Shown here: positions 10,401-19,448 of the stretch, piece by piece
Numbering within the stretch: position 1 is the first letter of the stretch
How the letters are laid out: the number at the start of each line of letters is the position of its first letter
Origin: Ignavibacteria bacterium
GTDB lineage: Bacteria > Bacteroidota > Ignavibacteria > SZUA-365
Direction: 5' to 3'
DNA length: 64,000 nucleotides
Assembly: GCA_016720835.1 (NCBI GenBank)
Contig: JADKJW010000007.1
Span: 1 to 64,000 of the forward strand
The notes under the pieces: model-generated
The model's input: only the letters and a program-made list of their open reading frames with translations
The model's database searches: none
What the model was told of the DNA's origin: nothing
Made by a program: the position numbers and the translations under genes

Positions 10401-11628
10401 GGGAGGCGTCGCGCCATGGAGCGATGTATGGAGCTTTGTGACGGCGATACCGCTGCCGACGGCGCCGGAACTGCGGTACCCCTTCGATTCCTCGGCTGTC
10501 GGACCGGGCACCGGACGCTTCATCTGGAAAATGGTGCCCTACGCGGACGCCTACAGACTCGAGCTCTCGACAGACAGCGGACACGGCGCTCCGATACTAG
10601 ACACGATCGTCACCGGATCGGAGGCGTTCATAGACGGCCTGCTCGCACACACGCGATACTTCTGGCGCATGCGCGCATCCAATGCCCGGGGAGAAGGATC
10701 CTGGTCGCCTGTCCGCACGTTCATCACGCGGGGTCTTCCTGAAAGCCCCGTGCCGCTGCTCCCCGCGACGAATGCGCGGGATCTCCGCATCCCGGTGCGT
10801 TGTGTGTGGACCCGGCCCGGCGGCGCGGAGTACTTCGATCTGCAGGTCGCGGGCGACGGGGCGTTTCAGACGGGAGTGACGGAACTGCCAATGCTGCGCG
10901 ACAGCACCGCCGCGCTGGCCGGTCTCGACGCGGAGGCCCGGTACTACTGGCGTGTCCGCGCGGGGAACGCCGCGGGCGTCAGCGCGTGGAGCGCGGTGTC
11001 GACGTTCATCACGGCTCCCGCTCCTCCCGCCGCGCCGGCGCTCCGATCGCCGTCGGACAGCGCACGCGTATCATCGAGTCCCGTGCTGCACTGGTCCGCC
11101 GCCGGCGGAGCGACCTCGTACCGCCTGCAGATCGCGTCGGATACCGGCTTTGCAATCCTTCTCGTGAACGACTCGCTTCCCGGCGCGACATCGTATTCCA
11201 GCATCGCACTCCCGCAGCATGCGCGGCTCTGGTGGCACGTGCTCGGGACAAACGCGGGCGGGCGCGGCCCGTGGTCGACCGCATGGAGCTTCACGATAGA
11301 GGAACCATTGCAGCTCGACGGCGCGCCCGCGGCGGACGGGATGCGCATCCTCGGCGTGTACCCGAATCCGCTTCGCCGGTCCGGAGGCGCGGGGGGACGC
11401 GGCGACGGCATGCTCATGGTCCGATATTCCATGCCGCGCGGCGGCGATGCGGAGTTCGTCATCAGCGATGCGCTCGGCCGAAACGTCGAGCGTTCCGGCA
11501 TTCGCGACGCGGGCGCTGGCGTGCGGGAGTTCGGTTGGAACCCGCGCGATGCCGCGCCCGGCATCTACATCGTGACCCTGTGCAGCGGCACGCGGCGCGT
11601 GTCGGCGGTGTGCGTTCTCGCCGAGTAG
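7489..11628 (+). CDS. Secreted SGNH/sialate O-acetylesterase-like protein with FN3 repeats and T9SS domain
   Basis: Large exported protein of about 1379 residues. After a hydrophobic export signal (about residues 35-55, ending LLHAQ) comes a SASA/SGNH esterase domain (residues about 140-390): GQSN holds the likely nucleophile serine, LWHQGESN the second block, and GHDGCHY the histidine. Eight fibronectin III-like repeats follow, each with a YWRVRA-N-G-WS signature, then a T9SS C-terminal domain (GVYPNPLRRSG to the PGIYIVTL strand). The enzyme probably deacetylates surface or dietary glycans, by analogy only. The third repeat is out of frame between about 9650 and 9880, where two compensating single-base shifts leave about 77 nonsense residues without stopping translation. 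The ATG at 7489 is preferred over TTG at 7483. Confidence 0.82.
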   Translation: MRRGHHVPIRSEGERRPVHRTPGDQQREPRAILRLCVTILVFCVTPVVLLHAQPVSLDRFPAPLQLYPRGADDSASVTVAGRVLAAGYDSAIVEVLKNGTPLSRHAQALQYSAGAAAFSFAPRIHAELSEYRIILSAKNTTQTLVLAARDSIVCGDVFLINGQSNSWPADGGATYVNEYCRGFGRSTGYNAYDPADTLWALARGTGAANYLGHAGVWGLRLLQYLKETYAVPVALLNGGSGGSSIEYNLPSATNRMDLGTTYGRLLYRAEKAGVRDGITAILWHQGESNTDATWAQYADNFRALYNAWKQDYTTIRGTYVFQVRPGCGGAEADKLREVQRRFPETYPDLEIMSTTGLPGHDGCHYALQGYHEMALTVFRQLARDHYGSTDVDEIDPPSIFKAWYTTPAHTELRMIFSRTRALVWPADTLGHAMREAFFLDGAGGLVAGGAAREDTVVLTLAQRSDARTVTYIPPVYYPGTSSIYEGPWLKNARGIGALTFSEYPILFPPDGVPVLRAPAPWATDQPSTLQFRWSSVAHAARYRLQVCPDSLFLAAPVLDELVADTAVTRGSFAAGARLAWRVRAENEASVSGWSGVRVFSVLPPPPEPPLLESPGDGATGLPALVPLRWHPVDGALRYEAQTASDPTFLTLLGRCPDQPDTACAVAFAIRDSAVYWRVRAFNARSVSAWSETWSFRIAPLPPERVVLEAPAHASVLVPVHGKSDVASRGARRAVRGAAFRGFTVRFRLRAGGSGDGHLLRVCRPRGQRAVLLACARDEQRRREPVERCLVVYHCGRAPAKPLLLAPKDGSVDIAVNAPLRWRSSPDATGYRAQIAEDSAFTVSMQEYAAGSDTTVTTGALKRGTGYFWRVRAEGSPDGSGWSGAWRFRTVPDPPPAVLLLAPTDDARNMELPITLRWRHSDGAASYRFETALDTAFQNTLDWAAALGDTSWRVVASNHGTRVYWRVRAQNTGGVAPWSDVWSFVTAIPLPTAPELRYPFDSSAVGPGTGRFIWKMVPYADAYRLELSTDSGHGAPILDTIVTGSEAFIDGLLAHTRYFWRMRASNARGEGSWSPVRTFITRGLPESPVPLLPATNARDLRIPVRCVWTRPGGAEYFDLQVAGDGAFQTGVTELPMLRDSTAALAGLDAEARYYWRVRAGNAAGVSAWSAVSTFITAPAPPAAPALRSPSDSARVSSSPVLHWSAAGGATSYRLQIASDTGFAILLVNDSLPGATSYSSIALPQHARLWWHVLGTNAGGRGPWSTAWSFTIEEPLQLDGAPAADGMRILGVYPNPLRRSGGAGGRGDGMLMVRYSMPRGGDAEFVISDALGRNVERSGIRDAGAGVREFGWNPRDAAPGIYIVTLCSGTRRVSAVCVLAE

Positions 11629-11685
11629 GGAGGCGTGAACGCGACAGCGGACGAATCGGCACCCGGGCGCCGCGCGGGTCCACGT

Positions 11686-11703
11686 CACGCGATGCATCGC
11701 GTG
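11686..11703. other. Perfect 18-base palindrome between convergent genes
   Basis: CACGCGATGCATCGCGTG reads the same on both strands. It lies in the 82-base gap between two convergent genes, so a shared transcription end or a protein-binding site are both possible. There is no T run. Confidence 0.5.
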
Positions 11704-11710
11704 GCACCGC

Positions 11711-12607
11711 TCACGCGGTGTTGTGCACGGAGGGCCAGGGCCCGCAGTGGATGAATGCGCGTCTCCGCGTGTCGAAGATGCTGACCGTGCGGTCGCCGCA
11801 GGCATCCAGCATCTGGTAATTGATGGAACAGAGATACCTGTCCTCGTGCACCTGGAAGGCGTCCACCTCGCGCCAGTAGGCCGCGGCGGGGAAGGGGTAG
11901 ACGGAACCGTCGAGCATCGCGATGTAATTGGGCCTGCTGCTGAAGTCCGTTCCCGCGTACAGTTCGTTCCCGGCGCTGGCGAGGGCGGTGTAGCCCGCGA
12001 AACGGGATCGCAAGCGCCGCAGGCGCCTGAGCCCGGAGTCGCGAACTTCGCAGAGATCCAGCACACGGCGAGAGTCCCCCGTACTGACGAGGACGGTTCC
12101 ATCCTCCGTGCCCGGATGCAGCGCGTGGATATGACGGACGCCCGCGAGGCGCGCGTAGCTGAAGTCCATCGTGCAGGTGCGCGGACCGATGACGGCGATG
12201 CGCGCTCCGGGATCGCCGTATTCGCCGAGCACGAGAAATCCGCCGCAGCGGGTCACCGAGGAACCGCGCGCGGCATCGAAATCGCCGGGCAGGGCGTGCA
12301 CCGCGAAGCTGCCGCCGTAGCACGCAAGCAGTTGCGCCCGCGTCAGAACAATGCCGTCCGGCGCTGAAGCCGCGAGCGCATGCAAAATACGTGAGACGGT
12401 CTCTTCGTCCGCTCGGGCGAGCGCCGAGGGCCGCATGAAGAGCAGGCACTTCGCGGAATGAAGCAGCTCGAGCGTTCGTCGCTCCCGCGCGATCATGGCG
12501 AGCGCACGCAGGAGCGCGAAGGGATTCCCGGTCCGGAGGAAGCGCGCGAGCTGGCCGGTGATATGGCGCTCGTCGGTGCCCGTGATATGCAGCATGGAGA
12601 GGGGCAT
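11711..12607 (-). CDS. Hypothetical protein, possible beta-propeller
   Basis: A 298-residue protein without a recognised family, signal peptide or membrane segment. Regularly spaced short strands such as GFLVLGEYG, HIHALHPGT, GTVLVSTGDSRRVLDL and NELYAGTDF resemble the blades of a propeller that reads out values, as in capsule-associated or sensor-type beta-propeller proteins. The first 75 residues look alpha-helical and basic. The start at 12607 lacks a clear Shine-Dalgarno site; ATG 12595 is an alternative. It follows the M23 peptidase gene on the same strand by 36 bases and may be the last gene of that run. No function is assigned. Confidence 0.65.
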   Translation of the reverse strand: MPLSMLHITGTDERHITGQLARFLRTGNPFALLRALAMIARERRTLELLHSAKCLLFMRPSALARADEETVSRILHALAASAPDGIVLTRAQLLACYGGSFAVHALPGDFDAARGSSVTRCGGFLVLGEYGDPGARIAVIGPRTCTMDFSYARLAGVRHIHALHPGTEDGTVLVSTGDSRRVLDLCEVRDSGLRRLRRLRSRFAGYTALASAGNELYAGTDFSSRPNYIAMLDGSVYPFPAAAYWREVDAFQVHEDRYLCSINYQMLDACGDRTVSIFDTRRRAFIHCGPWPSVHNTA

Positions 12608-12643
12608 GCGCGAAGGTACGGATTTCCGCGCACACGCGGGGGG

Positions 12644-13891
12644 TCAGTCCAGCAGCAACAGCCCCGATCGAGCGACGATCTCGCCCGCGCGGTCCGCGAC
12701 AAGCACGTAGAATCCGGCGGGGAGAGGGAGCGCCCGTAGAACGAGCGTGCCATCGGCCTCGGTGTGCGTGTTCAGTCGCTGCATGCCGAGCGCGTCAAAG
12801 AGGCGCAGCCGCAGCCGCGCTCCGTCGTTGCCCGCGACGCGGATGGACAGCGGTTGACCGGCGCGCGCGGGAGAGGGATACAGCTCCACCAGCGCGCGCG
12901 GAAGCGCCGCGTCGCGATGCTCCGCGGAAAGGGGAGGCTCCCCGATCTCGAAGGGTTCGACGCGCTGCAATTGTCCGTTGATCGAGTACTCCGCTTTCCA
13001 TGCGCCTTCCGGCAGCGACGCGGGGAGCGGCATCGAGAACCACCACCAGGAGTAGCGGTAATTCGTGTCGTGCACGTAGCGCTCCACGCGATGCACCGCG
13101 CCCGAGGGATTCCTCCAGACGACGCTGCTCGTGTCGCCGGCATGCACGGACAGGGTGTGCGCCCAGAACCAGACCTGCGTTCCCGACACGCTGAATCTCC
13201 TCACGGTGGGCGGGCGTTCGCGCAGCGTGTCCAGCGTGGGCTCGAAGGCGAGCAGACCCGCGTCCATCGTTTCCCGGACCGTGGAATACGCCGGTTGCTG
13301 TTTCCAGAGGGACGCCACGGCGCCGCATGCGCCCATCCACGGGTCCATCGTCACCCCGCTCTTGCGCAGTTCAAAGTGGAGATGCGGATCGGTGGAGTTG
13401 CCCGAACTTCCGATGAGCGCCAGCGGCTGCCCCGCAACCACCGCCTGCTGCTCCGCGACGAGCATGCTCCCCTTCCGCAGATGCGCGTAGAAGGCGATGC
13501 TGCCGTCGCTGTGCCGCACGGAGATGTAGTTGCCGAACTGTCCGCTGTTGATCGCCTTCGACCGGTCGAAGAGTCCGTCGGTGATGTGCGTCACCGTGCC
13601 CGGAGCGGCGGCCAGCACCGTCACGCCGCTGTCCATGCGCGTGAAATCTTTCAGGACGAAATCCGTTCCCTGATGCCCGTCGTACGTGTACCAGCCGCAG
13701 GCGAAATCTCGAATGCCCGTCGTGCTGTCGCGGTCGGGAAAATTGACGAGGTAGTAATCGCGGTCCAGCGCGCCCTTGACGGGAGGCTCGAGCGACAGGG
13801 GCTGCGCGGCGAGGGGAGCCGACGCGGCACAGAGGACGATGAGCATGCGAAGGAGGCGACGCGGCGCCATGCGTGTGGAGGGATGCCGCAT
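12644..13891 (-). CDS. M23-family metallopeptidase with T9SS-type C-terminus
   Basis: Exported LytM-type peptidase of about 415 residues. A signal peptide (LIVLCAASAPLAAQ) is followed by an M23 domain: DGHQGTDF gives the zinc-binding HxxxD, and DPHLHFEL gives the HxH ligands. The loop YISVRHSDGSIAFYAHL is also typical. M23 enzymes cut peptidoglycan cross-links or glycine-rich peptides, or act as inactive cell-wall regulators; the ligands here look complete. The C-terminal 80 residues (VELYPSPARAGQPLSI to LPAGFYVLVA) are a T9SS sorting domain, so the protein probably ends up on the surface. The ATG at 13891 overlaps the stop of the upstream barrel gene in a TAATG arrangement, which implies translational coupling. 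Confidence 0.85.
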   Translation of the reverse strand: MRHPSTRMAPRRLLRMLIVLCAASAPLAAQPLSLEPPVKGALDRDYYLVNFPDRDSTTGIRDFACGWYTYDGHQGTDFVLKDFTRMDSGVTVLAAAPGTVTHITDGLFDRSKAINSGQFGNYISVRHSDGSIAFYAHLRKGSMLVAEQQAVVAGQPLALIGSSGNSTDPHLHFELRKSGVTMDPWMGACGAVASLWKQQPAYSTVRETMDAGLLAFEPTLDTLRERPPTVRRFSVSGTQVWFWAHTLSVHAGDTSSVVWRNPSGAVHRVERYVHDTNYRYSWWWFSMPLPASLPEGAWKAEYSINGQLQRVEPFEIGEPPLSAEHRDAALPRALVELYPSPARAGQPLSIRVAGNDGARLRLRLFDALGMQRLNTHTEADGTLVLRALPLPAGFYVLVADRAGEIVARSGLLLLD

Positions 13892-15081
13892 TACCACCCC
13901 ACTTCGATGCCGAGCGATACTGCGTGCGCCGAAAAATCGAAGATTGCGGCGTTGGACTGATTGCGGATGTACTGGTACGCGAGGGTCAGCGAGGGCTCAT
14001 CGAAGAGGAACCACGAGGCGTCGAAGGTTTTTTCGAGCGAGAGCGAGGATCCGTATCTGCGGTCATTGCGGTCCGGTCCGCCGATCGCGACATCCCCTCC
14101 CGAGTTCAGCACGCCCGCCACGAGGGCGTGCATGTCGCCGTCGAGATTCCAGCGGCGCTGGTATTTCAATCCGATGCCGAGGGCGTCCGTCAGTGCTTGT
14201 CCTATCGACACGCGCACCCCCGCCTGGGAGAGGGACGGGACATCGAAGGCGAGGATCGGAGCGCTGGCCGCGCCTCCCGCATGCATGCCGTTGCCATACC
14301 CCCCACCACCGTTGCCTCCGCCGTTGCCTCCCCCACCGCCGTTACCGCCTCCGCCGGGGCCTCCGCCATCGACGGTCATGCCGCCATCGGCGGTCATGCC
14401 GCCCGCATCGGGCGCGGCGGACATGGATGCGACATTCGTTGTGCGCATCCCGGTCTCGAGGAACTGCTTGTTGCCGTAGAAGACGTCCGCGTGAATGCTG
14501 GTCTTTGTCTGCAATGTCAACGATGCGCCGAGCGACGGGGCGTGTTCCAGAAAGCTCAACGACCTGGACTGCGGGTACAGACGCGCGCGAAGGCGATAGT
14601 CGGCGCGCGCGACGAGGTTGTCGGCGAGCGCGACCTTCATGCCGCTCTGCGCCGCGCCCTGCCAGTAATCGTAGAGGGTGTAGGTTTCGCGTCCGAAGCG
14701 CGACGAGGCTCCCGCCGCGGCGTTGATCTGCAGCGCCTGGCCGCTGTCGACGGGCAGTTCCCACGACAGGGTGAGCGCATGCAATGAATACTGCTGGTCG
14801 GGAAACTGCGGGATGAGCGCGAGCGTGCCGGCGTACACCACGGACCAGGGCGCGTCTTCAGGCACGTAGCCGAAGGCCGCTCCCAGGCCTGTCAGCGAGG
14901 CCGCTCCGGCGGACGAGAGGCCGAACGCGTTGCTGGCATAGCCGTTGTCGAAGGAAAAGGATCCGATCCATTGCGCCTGCGCGCGGAGGCCGAACCCTGT
15001 GAAGAGCAGTGCGATGGCGGCGATGCGTCTCGCGTTTCGCGGGCTCCGGGAGCGGCTGAATGTCTGGGGCGTTGTGGGCAT
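13891..15081 (-). CDS. Outer-membrane beta-barrel protein with glycine-rich insert
   Basis: Predicted outer-membrane protein of 396 residues. It has a signal peptide (IAAIALLFTGFGLRAQAQ), amphipathic beta strands throughout and a terminal tryptophan, as in many barrels; the start of the mature part (FDNGYASNAFGLSSAGAASL) recalls the PorV/PorQ/FadL-like barrels of T9SS organisms. A low-complexity insert at about residues 225-270 is rich in Gly, Asn and Asp and probably forms a long loop. It is translationally coupled to the M23 peptidase downstream and lies below the two small calcium-loop protein genes on the same strand. A role in surface export or anchoring is inferred from context only. 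Confidence 0.7.
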   Translation of the reverse strand: MPTTPQTFSRSRSPRNARRIAAIALLFTGFGLRAQAQWIGSFSFDNGYASNAFGLSSAGAASLTGLGAAFGYVPEDAPWSVVYAGTLALIPQFPDQQYSLHALTLSWELPVDSGQALQINAAAGASSRFGRETYTLYDYWQGAAQSGMKVALADNLVARADYRLRARLYPQSRSLSFLEHAPSLGASLTLQTKTSIHADVFYGNKQFLETGMRTTNVASMSAAPDAGGMTADGGMTVDGGGPGGGGNGGGGGNGGGNGGGGYGNGMHAGGAASAPILAFDVPSLSQAGVRVSIGQALTDALGIGLKYQRRWNLDGDMHALVAGVLNSGGDVAIGGPDRNDRRYGSSLSLEKTFDASWFLFDEPSLTLAYQYIRNQSNAAIFDFSAHAVSLGIEVGW

Positions 15082-15158
15082 GGGTCGATCGGAAAGGTAT
15101 CGCGGTGTGGGGCGTGCGGCCGGCGTTCCGTCGCTCGTGCGGGGGGATCGCCCGTGCG

Positions 15159-15563
15159 TTATTTGGCGGCGCCTCTGCGGCGCATCTTGGGGCCGAGGCC
15201 GTTGCAGCGGCTGTCGTTGATACCGTCGCCGTCGAGGTCGATGAAGCAGTCGCGCTTGCGGGCGCGTTCGCCCTTCTTCCCGGCATTCTCTCCCTTGCCG
15301 GTTTTCCCGTCTGCAGGGCAGAGGTCGTTGATGCCATCCCCGTTTTCGTCGACGAAGCGCGGGGCCGTTTCCGGCTTCGTCTTCGCGGCTTTCGTCTCGG
15401 CCGATTTCGGATCGGCGGGTTTCGTCTCCGGCGGGGACACCGGTGCATTCTCCGTTTCCGTGACGCGTTTGCCGCGGGCAGACTTGGACTGATCGGCATC
15501 GCTCTGCGCGAGCGCGAGCGAGAAGGGGAGAAACAGGAGGAGGGAGACGAGGAGCGTTTTCAT
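15159..15563 (-). CDS. Small secreted protein with two calcium-loop motifs
   Basis: A 134-residue exported protein. A signal peptide (MKTLLVSLLLFLPFSLALAQ) is followed by a Lys/Pro/Glu/Thr-rich linker, then two DxDxDG-type loops: FVDENGDGINDLC and FIDLDGDGINDSRC. These match the calcium-binding loops of dockerin or thrombospondin type-3 repeats, and each loop is followed by a cysteine. It appears to be a paralogue of the gene at 15621, which precedes it in transcription, with a strong hairpin between them. The basic tail KMRRRGAAK is unusual. Its likely role is a structural or adhesive extracellular component, inferred from motifs alone. Confidence 0.7.
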   Translation of the reverse strand: MKTLLVSLLLFLPFSLALAQSDADQSKSARGKRVTETENAPVSPPETKPADPKSAETKAAKTKPETAPRFVDENGDGINDLCPADGKTGKGENAGKKGERARKRDCFIDLDGDGINDSRCNGLGPKMRRRGAAK

Positions 15564-15582
15564 GATCGAGCCTGATAATGAA

Positions 15583-15606
15583 GGGGCGGCGGAGATCCGC
15601 CGCCCC
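15583..15606 (-). terminator. Strong intercistronic hairpin / terminator
   Basis: GGGGCGGCGGA pairs perfectly with TCCGCCGCCCC over 11 bases, followed on the minus strand by TTCATTAT. It sits between two paralogous small secreted-protein genes and could act as a partial terminator that lowers expression of the second. Confidence 0.65.
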
Positions 15607-15620
15607 CGAGGTTCGGAATG

Positions 15621-15977
15621 TTACTTGCTGCTGGGGGCGATGCGCTTGGGCTGCTTCATTTCCTTGGTCGGCGGGGCGGGGGTGATGCCGCAGGAACCGT
15701 CGCGGAGGCGGAGACGCTGGCCGGTGCCGTTGCAGGTGCCGGTGCCTTTGCCCGTTCCGGTACCCTTGCCCGTGCCGGTGCAGGTGCCGGTGCCCTTGCA
15801 GGTGCCGGTGCCGAAGTTGTCGCAGATGCCGTCGCCATTGGCGTCAACGAAGTTTGCATGGACGGCGCCCTTGTTGCCGAGGCCCTTTCCGCCGCCGTTC
15901 TGCGCCATTGCGGGCTGCGAGAGACCGATGCCGAACAGCACGATGGCTGCGATTGCGAGGGAGAAGATGGATTTCAT
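15621..15977 (-). CDS. Small secreted Gly/Thr/Cys-repeat protein with calcium-loop motif
   Basis: A 118-residue exported protein. The ATG at 15977 follows AAGGAG at good spacing and opens a signal peptide (MKSIFSLAIAAIVLFGIG, cleavage after AMAQ). The mature part contains one calcium-type loop (FVDANGDGICDNF) and then a simple repeat of GTGTC/GTGK units over about 32 residues, with regularly spaced cysteines, then a Pro/Lys-rich tail. It is the first gene after a sigma-54-type promoter and a perfect dyad that lie directly beyond the sigma-54 response-regulator gene. A secreted structural protein, possibly cross-linked or metal-binding, is inferred. Upstream in-frame extension to 16115 is possible but lacks an RBS. 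Confidence 0.75.
   Translation of the reverse strand: MKSIFSLAIAAIVLFGIGLSQPAMAQNGGGKGLGNKGAVHANFVDANGDGICDNFGTGTCKGTGTCTGTGKGTGTGKGTGTCNGTGQRLRLRDGSCGITPAPPTKEMKQPKRIAPSSK
15723..15812. repeat. Short tandem repeats of a GGTGCC-type unit within a coding region
   Basis: About 90 bases made of imperfect 6-base GGTGCC/GGTGCA units, coding for the Gly-Thr-Cys repeat of the small secreted protein. The copy number could vary between strains by slippage without breaking the frame, because the unit is a multiple of three. Confidence 0.7.
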
Positions 15978-16043
15978 GATGTGCTCCTTGCTGCTGCGTG
16001 ATACGATGAATGAAGAGGGTGAAGGCCTTACAGCGAGGAGTAT

Positions 16044-16059
16044 TGCATATCGTGTGCCA
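16044..16059 (-). promoter_or_regulatory. Sigma-54 (-24/-12) promoter for the small secreted-protein genes
   Basis: On the minus strand the sequence TGGCACACGATATGCA matches the consensus TGGCAC-N5-TTGCA with one mismatch and has exactly ten bases between the key GG and GC. It lies 67 bases upstream of the ATG at 15977, giving a leader of about 55 bases that ends in a good AAGGAG site. Confidence 0.75.
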
Positions 16060-16108
16060 GGAATAAACCCATGATTCGAGGGCGGATTCAAGGGTGGTGG
16101 CGCTTCGC

Positions 16109-16124
16109 TCGACAATTTTGTCGA
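16109..16124. promoter_or_regulatory. Perfect dyad, likely enhancer site for the sigma-54 response regulator
   Basis: TCGACAATTTTGTCGA has perfect 7-base arms around TT. It lies about 80 bases upstream of the predicted start site of the -24/-12 promoter and four bases beyond the end of the response-regulator gene, which is the usual place for an NtrC-type activator site. Confidence 0.65.
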
Positions 16125-16127
16125 AAC

Positions 16128-17540
<1,413 letters not shown>

Positions 17541-17600
17541 GCGGGTGACGGTGCGATGAGACGTGGAGAGTGGATGAAGCGCGAACGCGTGACGGTTGCG

Positions 17601-19317
17601 TCAGGAGCCGGGGAGCGTGATGGTGAAGGTCGTGCCGGTGCCGACCGTGCTCTCCACCGCGATCTCGCCGCGGTGTTCCGCGATGATCTGGTGCACGACG
17701 CTCAGCCCGAGACCGCTCCCGCCCTGCTTCGTGGTGAAGTAGAGATTGAAGATGTTCGGCAGCGTCTCGCGCGGGATGCCGCAGCCGCTGTCGCGCACGG
17801 TCAGGATGCACGCGCGATGCGTGACGCGCAGCGAGACGGCGAGCGTGCCGCCGCTCCGCATCGATTGCAGGGCGTTCTGAAAGAGGTTCAGCAGCGCCTG
17901 CTGCATGCGCGGTACGTCGATGAGGCACGGCGCCGGGGACTCCTGCAGATCGAGCGCGACCGTGATGCCCGCGTGGCGGGCTTCGCTGTCGACGACGTCC
18001 GCCGCGCGGCGGACGATGTCCGCCAGACGCGCGGGCTGCAGGTCGAGCTTCGGCGGACGCGCGAATTCCAGGAACTGGGTCACGATGCCGTTGACGCGCT
18101 GCACTTCGGACCGCATCGTGTCTGCGAGTTGGCGGTATTCCTCGACGTCCTCCGCGGGCTGGAACTCGGTGCGGAAGCGCTGCACGATCATGGAGATCGC
18201 GTTGAGCGGATTGCGGATTTCATGCGCGATGCCGCTCGCGAGGGCGCCCATGGCGGTCAGCCGGTCGCGACGCTCGAGCTGCGCGGCGATGCGCTCCTGC
18301 TCCGATTTCACGAGCGCGTGTTCCTCGCGCAGCGCGGAGAAGCGCTTGCGGGTGGTCATGAGCAGCAGCAGGGCGATGCCGCCCGCGAACATCGCGGCCG
18401 CGATGATGGCGAGGCGCTGCAGGCCGCGCTGCTGGATGCGGCGGACGTTGTCGAGGCGCAGGCCGACGCGCGTCAGCACGTGCGATCCGTCCTCCAGACG
18501 GAGGGAACGGACCACCTCCAGCAACGGCGCGTCGCCGCTGTCGATGACGCGCGTGCGCGACGAATCGGCGTGCCATGCCTCCGCGAGGAAGGGATCGTCC
18601 TCGATGGCGACCATCGACGTCACGGAGGTGCTCGCGGCCAGGATGCCGTCCATGTCCTGCAGCGTCACGAAGGAGATGTCGGGATTGTCCGCGATGTCGC
18701 GCAGGAGCTTGCCGATGCCCACTTTCTTGCGGAAGGAAAGCATGGCGTCCGCGTCCACGCCCCCGAGCACCTGTCCGCGCGCACGCCTGCGCGGCACGGG
18801 GAGCAAGCAAGAAGAGCGCGCTGTCCGATACCGGCGCGAGGGTTCCGGGCAGCCACGCGCGCAGGGAATCGCCGAGGGGCTGCGCGAGGACGTCCGCCAG
18901 GTCGGTGGAAAGCGCCTTCCCGCCATGGGCGCCGATGGAGGCGACCGCCACGCGGCCCGTGCCGTCCGTCAGCGCGATGTAGTCCAGCGACAGCTCGTCC
19001 GCCAGCGCCCGCAGTGACGCGTCGCCGGGCCGGGTGTGCTCTTCGAGGTGGGCGATGAGCGCCGCCGAGGCGCGGAGCCGCTCGAGGAGCATGTTCTCGA
19101 TTTCCGCGCCCGATGCGATGGCGCTCTCGTTGCCGCGGTTGATCGCCTCGATGAGCGTTTCCGCTTCCAGCTTCGAGGACTGCAGCAGGTCCGCGCGGCT
19201 CTCGCGCAGTTCGATGAAGGAGAAGGCGATGAGTCCCGCCGCGAGCATTCCGCCGCCCGCCAGCAGCAGGCGCAAGCGGCGGGAACCGATGGGTATGGAG
19301 GAGAAGAAGGTCTTCAT
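17601..19317 (-). CDS. Membrane sensor histidine kinase, broken by one frameshift
   Basis: Partner kinase of the adjacent sigma-54 regulator. It starts at ATG 19317 with a membrane segment (LLLAGGGMLAAGLIAFSFI), then an extracytoplasmic sensor of about 250 residues, a second membrane segment (IIAAAMFAGGIALLLLM), a HisKA domain with the phospho-acceptor His in GIAHEIRNPLNAI, and an ATPase domain with N box NALQSM, G1 box DSGCGIP and G2 box GGSGLGLS. Two overlapping frames are needed: the first holds the N-terminus and the second the rest, with the change near 18798-18810 at a GGGG run (CCCC in the coding strand). Adding one base there restores a continuous protein of about 572 residues. A base-calling error is more likely than a dead kinase because both halves are well conserved. 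Confidence 0.85.
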
Positions 19318-19448
19318 GTGCTGAATAATAAACCGCGATCGCGCGACCCCGCTACCCTTCCACGAAAAATCGCAGTATTATCGGGGAGTGATTTTCGCTC
19401 GTTCCGAAACATACGCAATGCACCACTCGTTTGAATGGAGGGACCGAC

